This document shows, one piece after another, positions 56,704-64,000 of a stretch of DNA of 64,000 bases. The position numbers and the translations under genes are program-made. The stretch is from Cyanophora paradoxa. Taxonomy: Eukaryota > Glaucocystophyceae > Cyanophorales > Cyanophoraceae. Numbering within the stretch: position 1 is the stretch's first letter; every line of letters starts with the position of its first letter. Where the stretch lies: contig QPMI01000436.1 of the NCBI GenBank assembly GCA_004431415.1, positions 62,001-126,000 of the forward strand. The letters are read 5' to 3'. A model generated the notes under the pieces. That model was not told the DNA's origin. It worked only from the letters and a program-made list of their open reading frames with translations, and made no database searches.

Positions 56704-56775
56704 CGCGCTCAGCCGGCTCGACCGCTTTCTTTTTTTCTAGACGGGTATCGGTAAACAAGAGAAGGCTCAGACAAG
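56704..56775. promoter_or_regulatory. 72-bp bidirectional promoter interval
   Basis: All sequence between the start codons of the TRMT2A-like gene (minus) and the unknown gene (plus). It contains a T-rich patch (CTTTCTTTTTTTCTAGAC) and no TATA box. Both 5' UTRs must be very short or overlap. Confidence 0.5.
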
Positions 56776-58148
56776 ATGGCGGCAAGGCTCAACTGCGCTG
56801 CTCTGATCGCACGCGTGCGGGCTTGCAAACCCTATAAAGTGGTGGCGACGTGCGTTCTGGTCCCGCCGGCCTTCTCCCTTCTCTGCTGCCGCCCGGGCGC
56901 TGTAGCGCGACGCAACGCATTTGCACATCTAGCGCACCACGCGGGAAGCGTTTTCTAGCCCGTCCGGCGCCTCTGGGTTTCTAGCCGTTGGCGCCGGCTG
57001 ACTTCGGTTGCCGTGCAGGGGCGAGTGGGAGGTCCCTCTCGAGCCGGTGAGTCTTCTGGATACGCTTCGCACTCGGCCGAGTCCGGCCCCGCGCTGTACT
57101 CCGACTTCCGTCCCGCCCGCGGGCCGCTTCCAGTCCGGCTCGGCCAGCGGCTTAACGCGCTCCCCCGCTCGGCAGTTCGTCCTGTTGCTGCAGGAGCTCG
57201 CGAACGCCTGCAACTCGATCGGCGAGCTGCTGAAGGGCCCCGCCAACAATGTGATGTTCAAAGCAGGACTGCTGGCGAACATCATGCGCAGGTGCCCGCC
57301 GCCGCCGCTCGCGCGCCTCTCCGCTCCCGTCTTACGCGACCGGGGCGCAGCAAGAACGCGGCGGCTATGGCCGTCGAGGTCGTGGAGGGATCGCAGCAGA
57401 GCGCCCCCGGGAACGACTGGATCTGCTCCTGCCTCCCCTTCCTCAGCGGCGCCGCGGACGCCGCCCCCTCCCCCTTCTCCTCCACCCGCAAGATCGTCAC
57501 CGTCCAGTCCATGATCCGGTACCCCCCTCCCTCCCCTCGTACCCCCTCGCCCGGCTCAGGCCCGGATACGCCCGTTCTGCAGGGACGAGATCCGCCGCCG
57601 CGTTTCCACCGAGGCCCGCTCCGGTACCCGCGCCGCCATTTTCGGCCGCTACGTCCTCGAGGTACGCCATACCCCCCTTCCCCTTCCATCCCGGTACCCC
57701 CAACGCGCCCGCAGCTCGTCGTCATCTTCGTTCGCGTCCTCATGGACGACGCCAAGTCCCTCGTGCGCTGCGCGCGCGTACCCCCGGGGGCCTGTATTCA
57801 CGTGTTCTCCCCCCCGCTTCGCAGCGCGAGGGGGCCTCGATCGCGTACCAGAGCACTCTGGGGCGGCGCGAGACGGGCGTGGTGCGCTCTCCTCGGGCTT
57901 CCTCTTCTTCTCTCCAGATCGAATCGCGACGTCGACGCGATTTGATCCGGGCGCGCCCCGCCACGCAGGTGCGCGGCGCGGTGGACATGGCGATCAACGG
58001 CCTGCCCGAGAAGGGGGACTTCTACCGCCGCAACGGCCTCACGAACGAGTCGGCGAAGGATCAGTTCCGCTCCTTCGCCGACGAGGCGGCCCCCGTCGCC
58101 CGCTCCGTCATCACCTTCTCCAAGCAGAACCGCCTCGAGGAGTACTAG
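56776..58148 (+). CDS. Unidentified multi-exon gene, soluble helical protein
   Basis: Exon 1 (56776-56849) reads MAARLNCAALIARVRACKPY; exon 2 (57019-57046) reads GEWEVPLEP; exon 3 (57176-57291) reads FVLLLQELANACNSIGELLK and NNVMFKAGLLANIMR. Further exons give KNAAAMAVEVVEGSQQSAPG, STRKIVTVQSMI, DEIRRRVSTEARSGTRAAIF, LVVIFVRVLMDDAKSLV, GAVDMAINGLPEKGDFYRRN and ARSVITFSKQNRLEEY before TAG at 58148. Phases agree at the joins I checked (2, 0, 2). Introns at about 57520 and 57780 are of the GTACCCCC type. Product of roughly 250 residues, with one moderately hydrophobic helix. I do not recognise the family. Confidence 0.7.
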
Positions 58149-58628
58149 CGATATAGCCAGCTAGGTAGCGCGGTTATGTTAAGGTATACGTTTGTATTCG
58201 CGTATGCAATGCAGTATCACTACCCTAGTACATGCACTGTGAGGCACATGTAGAATACTTAAATCATACGGTGCGATTTCGAATTCAAGGCTTCGAAACG
58301 GAAAGAGCAATAGGCGCGACGCTCCTAGGCGCACGGACTAATTTAGTAACAGGGGCGCATAACACATAGACCGATAAATCCTGACGCGCGGGGCGCATAA
58401 AACGCATATAAGAAATGCTGGGGAAAGGGCGATCTAGAGCTACGTTTCCTAGAGCAAGCTGACTGCGGCGCGGGCACTTGGACACGGCTAACCTACAATG
58501 CTGAGTGCTGATCACCACCACCTCTTGGCGCCCTCTGGGCTCTGCTCCGGCGTGGCTACGCCCGTGAAGTAGTGCTCGGGGGGCGCTGCCCGGGCGCGCG
58601 GTCAGAGTCTAAAGGGGCCGGGAGAAGC
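58149..58628. other. Intergenic region between convergent genes
   Basis: 480 bp, less GC-rich than its surroundings, between two gene ends. Nothing recognised. Confidence 0.55.
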
Positions 58629-61600
58629 TTAAGGGGCGCCGGGCGGGGCCGAACCCTCGGCGTCCACGATGACGTTCTCGTCGCGCTGCTTGTAGTGGAT
58701 CTTGACCTCGGTGGGCTGCGGGGGGTACGGCGTAAGAAGAGAGGGGAGGGGTACGGCGAAGGAAAGAGAACGCGCCGGGCGGATGCGGTTGATTCCCCAG
58801 AGGCCGAGCGTGACGCCGAAGAACTGAATGAGGCCGCAGACGAGCGCGCCGGCCCACAGCGGCCGCACCTGCCGCGGATTTGAATTAAAAAAATTTGAAT
58901 AATTTGATCCGGTTCGGCGGGCGGGCGTACCCCCCCGTCGACGGCCTTGGCGCAGAACGCAGACTTGATGGCGTCCGTCCAGAGGGTCCGCACCTGCGAA
59001 CGGAGGAAGCGCTTAGGCGGGCCGCGCTCGAGGCGATCGAATCAAAGCCGGACAAAGGCGCAGGCGATGCCGCCTTCTAGCGTCTAGGGGCCCGGCCGAG
59101 CCTAAGGAATCGGGGCTGGGCGAAGGCGAGTGCGCCGCTCGCTCGCTGCTCAGCTTTTAAGCGCTTAGCCTTAAGCCTCTGCCTCTGATGAGCCGAGCCT
59201 AACGAATCGGAGCTGGGCGGCGCGGCACCTGGGTGCAGGAGAGGCTGCCCTTGTTGCCGACCATCAGGCTCACGAAGTTGGTCACCTGGGATTGCCCAAG
59301 GTTAAGCTGTAAGCTGAAGGTTTGGCATCGAGTTAGGTGCGTTCTGGCTGTAGCTTAAGCTTAGTTTTCTCTGGCTTAAGCTTTCGGCTTTCAGTCTGTC
59401 CTTCAGTTATTAGCTTGAACTTTCGGCTTCAGCCCCGTACTCGCCTGCTGGAAGTTCTTGGCCTCGAAGGTGCGCAGCATGCCGTTGAACTGCAGGCCCG
59501 ACGCCCGCTCTGCATGCGAAGGAGGGGTCAACAACGAAGGAATAAAGGAGAAAAGGGGGGAGGGGGGGGGGGAGGGGCTGGCTCGCTCAGGGCTCAAGGC
59601 TTTGAAAACGTAGAAGGAGGAAGCAAAAGCAGGAAGGCAGGGAGGAAGGGGCCCGGGCGGGGTCGGCGGGGAGGGACGGCCCCCTTCCGGTGGGGTCCCA
59701 TTAAAGGCGTAAGGGAAGAAGGAAACCGGGGCGGGGCGCGCGGTCTGGGGGCAGGGATGCCCCCGTCCGAAAGGACCGCCAGGCGTCCGTGTGCCTTCAT
59801 GGATGTCTTAAAGGCTAAAGGCTTAAAGGCTAAGGGTCTAAAAGGGTCTAATTTATGTAAGGGTCTAATAATGGGCGGGGCGCACGGTCGGCGGGGAGGG
59901 ATGTCTAATGTCTAAAGGCTTCGGGAGGGTGGCGGGGCGCACGGTCGGCGGGGAGGGAGGTCTGGGTGCGGAAGGACCACCAGGCGTCCGTGTGCCCGTT
60001 CGTGAAGAGCACGACGGAGCCCTTCGCCGGGGCCGAGCACCTGCGCGGGGGGAGGGCGTGAGGGGGCCGAACGAGCGAGAGGGGGCGAGAGGGAGGGAGG
60101 GAGGGAGGAGGGAGGGCGACTAAGGCCTCTAAGGTCCTAACTACTAAGGCCTCTAAGGTCCTAACTTTAAACCTAAGATCCTAAGGATATCTTCGCCCAA
60201 GATCCTTAGGATATCTCTAAGATCTCAAGCCTCAGGCTCACTTGAGAGCTATGGGGGGGGGGGGGGGGGGGGGGGGGGGCGGCCCTATTGCTAGGGCAAG
60301 CTTCTAGGTCTTAAGGCCGGGGAGGGGGGGGAGGGGGGGGAGGGCGGACGCGAGCACTTCTCGATCTGTTAGGGCGAGCTGCTACGCCCAGGTCCTCCAC
60401 CCAGTCTTCTCGCGGGTTCTAGAGGGAGATATCCAACGATATCTTGGAGATCTTAAGCCCAAGACCTCTTAGGTCCGCTCACTTGAGGGCGTTCTTGGCG
60501 TCCTTGACGAGGAATCGTAAGATCTCTAAGACCCTAACTTTAAACCTAAGATCCTAAGGATATCTTCGCCCAAGATCCCAAGGAGAACTCAAAGATCTCA
60601 AGCCCGCTCACTTGAGGGCGTTCTTGGCGTCCTCCACGACGAATCACGACTAAGGCCTCTAAGATCCTAAGGAGATCCTGAGGATATCTTCGCCCAAGAT
60701 CCTTAGGATGTCTCTAAGATCTTAGGCCTCAGGCTCACTTGAGGGCGTTCTTGGCGTCCTCGACGACGAATCACGACTAAGGCCTCTAAGATCCTAAGGA
60801 GATCCTTAGGATATCTCTAAGATCTTAGGCCCAAGATCCTAAGCCCGCTCACTTGAGGGCGTTCTTGGCGTCCTCGACAACGAAGACGTCCGCGCCGTCC
60901 GAGTAGGGGTCCCCGCCCGCCGCCGCCACCGCCGGCCAGTCCACCAGCACCGGGTTGTTCGTCGCCCCCGCTGGAGATCGAATCGCGTCGGACCAGATTC
61001 TTCCGAGAGAGCAGCGGCATAGGCTTCTAGGCATATGCCTAAGGCAGAACGGCCTAGGAAGCGCGCCTAGGCCTAGGAAGCGCGACCGGGGCGCGTCGGA
61101 CCGAGTCGAAGAAGAAGACGAAGAAGAAGAAGGGCGTGGCCGGGGCCTAGACGCCAAGGGCCGCCGCGCAACTAGACCGGGGCCAGGGCCTAGGCTAGAG
61201 TTCTCCTAAGGATCTTGGAATTCAGATCCTAAAGATCTCTTTAGGATCTTAGGTTCAAGATCCGAGAGTTCTCCTCAGGATCCTAGAAGGGCCTAGGGCC
61301 TAGAAGGGCGGGGTGGGGCCAGGGCCGCACCGCACGCGGCGCCGGAGACGTCGTTGAGCTGGTTGGTGAGGGTCTGCGTCAGCTCGTCCACGCCCTTGAT
61401 GACCGACGAGAGGTCCACCGCGCCCCCGATGCGGCCCAGGACGCCGCCCGAGCCCCCAGGTAGTCCTTCAGCTCCTTCTCGAACTGGCGGAGGCCGGCGC
61501 CGAGGTCCGCAGAGGCCAGCTGGAAGGCCCTGACCTGGCTCGCCGCGTCCTGCAGTGAGAGATAAGAACAAGGCAGAAAGACAGACACTTAAAGTAATGC

Positions 61601-63024
61601 CGCTCGCCTGGTCCATGCCCAGAGACATGGAAGTGATGTTGGCAGGCTGGTTGTACGCCCCGCAGTAGGCGCCGGCGTCGTCCGGCGTCAGCTTGCCCTG
61701 CGCGTCCCCGGGCTGGAAGTACAGAGGCGCCCAGACGCCGTCCCGCTCGCAGCGCTGGGAGGGGTACGAAGAGTAAGGGGAGGGGGTACTGGATGCTTGG
61801 GGGGCACGCGATTTCGGCGGGCACCTGGACCTGCTGGAACATGTAGGTCGCCTTGATCGCGTCGCGGCCCTCGATCCATCCCGGAATCTCACAGGCCTTC
61901 GAGCAGACTTAGCGGACGGAGAAGGAGGGGGGAGGAGTGGAAGGGGGGTACCGCACCGTGGAGCCCGCCGTGTTCCCGACGGACAAAGCGGCGAATAGGA
62001 GGAACAGCCACGCGACGAAGATGGACGAGACCAGGACATACCTGGGGTACGGGTTCAAGAAGGGGAGGAGGGCGGCGGAAGGGGGGGGGTACGCGTGCGC
62101 ACGTGCGCATGATGCCGGGTCCCGGGCGGATGGCGCCCCAGATCCCGAGCGCCGCCCCGATGAGAGCGAAGACGAAGAAGAACACAGCCAGGACCGTCCT
62201 GGGGTACAGCGCTCTCGTTTAGAACTTGCGGGGGGGGGGGGGGAAGAGTCGCCGGGGCGTACAGTGCCTTCAGGACGCCGCTGACGTTGTCGTCCTTGAT
62301 GCGGCTCGGCCTCGCGTCGCTCGGGAACGCGTCCCGTACGCTCTCCGCCAGCTGTACGGCCTGCGCAGGGGGGGGGGGGAAAGCTCGTCGGCGGGACGGG
62401 GGTACGCGATGGGCTTTTTTCGGCGCACGCGGTCCCGGAGGTAGCGCAGGGCGTCGTTGTCGGCGGGGGTAGAGCGCGCGACGGGCGCGACGGCCGCGCC
62501 CGTGTCCTGGAAGGTCCTGGGGGGTACAGTTCGCTCGCTCGCTCGTAAGGGCGAGGAAGGGGGGTACGCGGGCGCACTGCATGAGGTCAAGGCCACGGTT
62601 GATCTCGTTGCGGAGGATGCCGAGGCCCGCTGCGGGGCGGTTCAAGGCAAAAGCGAGGGGCGCAGGGGGCTACGCCCTCACCGAGCCCCGCGAGGCCGCC
62701 GCCGATGAGGCCAATAGCGCTCAAGGCGAGGAAGACCCTGGGGGGGGGAGAGGGGGGGGGGGGGGGGTTGGGAGGGGCGGAAGCGGGGGCCAGCGGGGGT
62801 ACATACCTCCAGAAGATCTTCTCGCGCCTCGAGGGCTTAACTGTCTTCTTGCTCATTTTCTTGCGCCCCCCGCAGCACCCGCAGACGAAGCTGCGGCGGC
62901 GTGGGCGGCGGGCGGGGGCGAGGGAGAGCCTCGCCGCGTCTGCGCACCGGAAAAAGCACATCCCAATGACCCATAGGAGACTAATAACGAAGAATATGAT
63001 CCCGAAGATCAACGCGGCCGCCAT
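58629..63024 (-). CDS. Five-pass membrane protein, prominin-like topology
   Basis: From 63024 (MAAALIFGIIFFVISLLWVI, TM1) the exons run through a short basic Cys-rich loop (FVCGCCGGRKKMSKKTVKPS), TM2 (VFLALSAIGLIGGGLAGLG), a first large loop (LGILRNEINRGLDLMQ, YLRDRVRR, AESVRDAFPSDARPSRIKDD), TM3 (TVLAVFFFVFALIGAALGIW), TM4 (YVLVSSIFVAWLFLLFAALS), a second large loop with cysteines (SKACEIPGWIEGRDAIKATY, RCERDGVWAPLYFQPGDAQ, AYCGAYNQPANITSM, NHTDAWWSF-type exon at 59.98 kb, LWTDAIKSAFC) and TM5 (PLWAGALVCGLIQFFGVTLG), with a short tail ending AEGSAPPGAP, TAA at 58629. Two large loops alternating with five TMs are the layout of prominins and of tweety/PRM1-like proteins, which organise plasma-membrane protrusions or fusion. 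The Met at 63024 follows an acceptor-like CTGCAG, so an upstream exon with a signal peptide may exist. Confidence 0.65.
60100..60890 (-). repeat. Intron with tandem copies of an exon 3' edge and CCTAAG-type repeats
   Basis: The minus-strand exon ending VEDAKNALK and its donor (CTCAAGTGAGC) at 60848-60890 is repeated at about 60478, 60607 and 60735, spaced about 113-128 bp. Each copy keeps a GTGAG donor-like sequence. Filler consists of CTAAGGCCTCTAAGATCC and ATCCTTAGGATATCT words. Confidence 0.85.
60253..60279 (+). repeat. Poly-G tract
   Basis: 27 consecutive G on the + strand in an intron of the prominin-like gene; the near-identical copy at 63765-63794 has 30. Confidence 0.9.
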
Positions 63025-63431
63025 CGCCTGCAGCCGCGCGACGCGGTGAGCTCCAGCGGCGCTCCTTCGAGGATTCAAGCCGCGCAGGCGCCGCCGCGGA
63101 CCTTGAAAGAGCCCACATCGTCCCCGTTGATCGGGCTTCCCGCCGGATTGCCGACTGGGATGGCCGACATTGCTTACTCGCGCAACCGTCGCGCGTCTCC
63201 GATACGGCACGATGTCGCAGGGCCAGGGGCAGCCCGGAAGAATCACTTATTGATCTGCACGACCGTTGCCAGAGCGCGACAGCTCCGGTCCTCGTGCTGC
63301 GCCGGCAAAGAGCGCTCAGGGCGGCGGGAGCGCGGCGCCAAGGCGCGTCCGGTCGGGATTCGTGCACCTACAGACTTATCCGTTGCAAATGCAGCCTGCT
63401 CTCGACCCACCTGAAGCTCCGGGAGCGTGGC
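63025..63431. promoter_or_regulatory. Upstream region of the prominin-like gene
   Basis: About 400 bp of moderately GC-rich DNA upstream of the first clear exon. No other gene is evident; it may hold the promoter and a short first exon. Confidence 0.35.
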
Positions 63432-64000
63432 TTCGGGAGGGTGGCGGGGCGCACGGTCGGCGGGGAGGGAGGTCTGGGTGCGGAAGGACCACCAGGCGTC
63501 CGTGTGCCCGTTCGTGAAGAGCACGACGGAGCCCTTCGCCGGGGCCGAGCACCTGCGCGGGGGGAGGGCGTGAGGGGGCCGAACGAGCGAGAGGGGGCGA
63601 GAGGGAGGGAGGGAGGGAGGAGGGAGGGCGACTAAGGCCTCTAAGGTCCTAACTACTAAGGCCTCTAAGGTCCTAACTTTAAACCTAAGATCCTAAGGAT
63701 ATCTTCGCCCAAGATCCTTAGGATATCTCTAAGATCTCAAGCCTCAGGCTCACTTGAGAGCTATGGGGGGGGGGGGGGGGGGGGGGGGGGGGGGCGGCCC
63801 CTATTGCTAGGGCAAGCTTCTAGGTCTTAAGGCCGGGGAGGGGGGGGAGGGGGGGGAGGGCGGACGCGAGCACTTCTCGATCTGTTAGGGCGAGCTGCTA
63901 CGCCCAGGTCCTCCACCCAGTCTTCTCGCGGGTTCTAGAGGGAGATATCCAACGATATCTTGGAGATCTTAAGCCCAAGACCTCTTAGGTCCGCTCACTT
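63432..64000 (-). repeat. Near-identical duplicate of 59917-60490 including an exon
   Basis: From CTTCGGGAGGGTGGCGGGGC onwards the sequence repeats 59918-60490 almost base for base: the exon reading SAPAKGSVVLFTNGHTDAWW, the GGGAGG tract, the CCTAAG-type repeats and the poly-G run (30 versus 27 G, one extra C after it). It is cut by the window end. Either a second, tandem prominin-like gene lies to the right or the assembly has joined a repeat copy here. Confidence 0.9.

Noticed and set aside
1-64000. Bacterial contamination or prokaryotic operon
   Set aside because: Consistent short introns, splice-dependent domain reconstruction and eukaryote-specific proteins in all parts of the window.
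1-64000. tRNA, 5S rRNA and spliceosomal RNA genes
   Set aside because: GGTTCGA-like strings (for example 24828, 46981, 35322) were inspected by eye; none has the arms of a tRNA. A covariance search would be needed to exclude them fully.

Overview
The window is nuclear DNA of a GC-rich unicellular eukaryote, most likely a microalga or related protist. Almost every gene is split by short spliceosomal introns (about 30-120 nt, GT-AG with a few GC-AG), and the proteins are typical of eukaryotes: coatomer gamma, a TRMT2A-type tRNA methyltransferase with an RRM, F-box proteins, an Sfi1-like coiled-coil protein, a five-pass prominin-like protein and a Val/Pro-repeat protein that recalls membrane-skeleton proteins of algae and alveolates. 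I cannot fix the lineage from sequence alone. Exon joins were worked out by hand from reading frame and splice signals, so unlisted boundaries are approximate.

Layout. 0-10.3 kb (+): a moderately GC-rich, densely intron-split reading path, open at the left edge, with a protein kinase C-lobe, a superfamily II helicase, a glycosyltransferase-like segment and HMG-box-like basic sequence; it may be one giant gene or several. 11.4-14 kb: two divergent genes (unknown; a small multipass membrane protein). 14.5-18.06 kb (-): complete coatomer gamma gene, divergent from a Val/Pro-repeat protein gene (18.6-21 kb, +). 21.6-23.9 kb (+): F-box gene copy 1, probably damaged. 24.4-24.8 kb (-): small acidic protein. 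25-31 kb (+): very GC-rich Sfi1-like coiled-coil gene. 31-44 kb: less GC-rich and repeat-rich, with a degraded leucine-rich locus, a multi-exon gene for a cysteine-module repeat protein (34.8-38.3 kb, -), a 1.8 kb segment bounded by 20-bp inverted repeats and holding a 148-bp tandem array, and an apparent relative of the cysteine-module gene (43.1-43.9 kb, +). 44.3-44.8 kb (-): response-regulator receiver gene end. 46.3-46.9 kb (+): glycine-rich protein. 47.1-48.2 kb (-): unresolved gene. 48.3-56.7 kb (-): 5'-truncated TRMT2A copy, F-box gene copy 2, then the full TRMT2A gene. 56.8-58.1 kb (+): unknown conserved-looking gene, divergent from TRMT2A with only 72 bp between start codons. 58.6-63 kb (-): five-pass prominin-like gene. 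63.43-64 kb: near-identical repeat of 59.92-60.49 kb.

The genes are not an operon-like pathway; this is a housekeeping and accessory mix. The most unusual things are the kinase-helicase-glycosyltransferase-HMG reading path, the cysteine-module protein family with acidic C-terminal tails, a recurrent intron class starting GTACCCCC, and introns that have grown by tandem duplication of exon edges.
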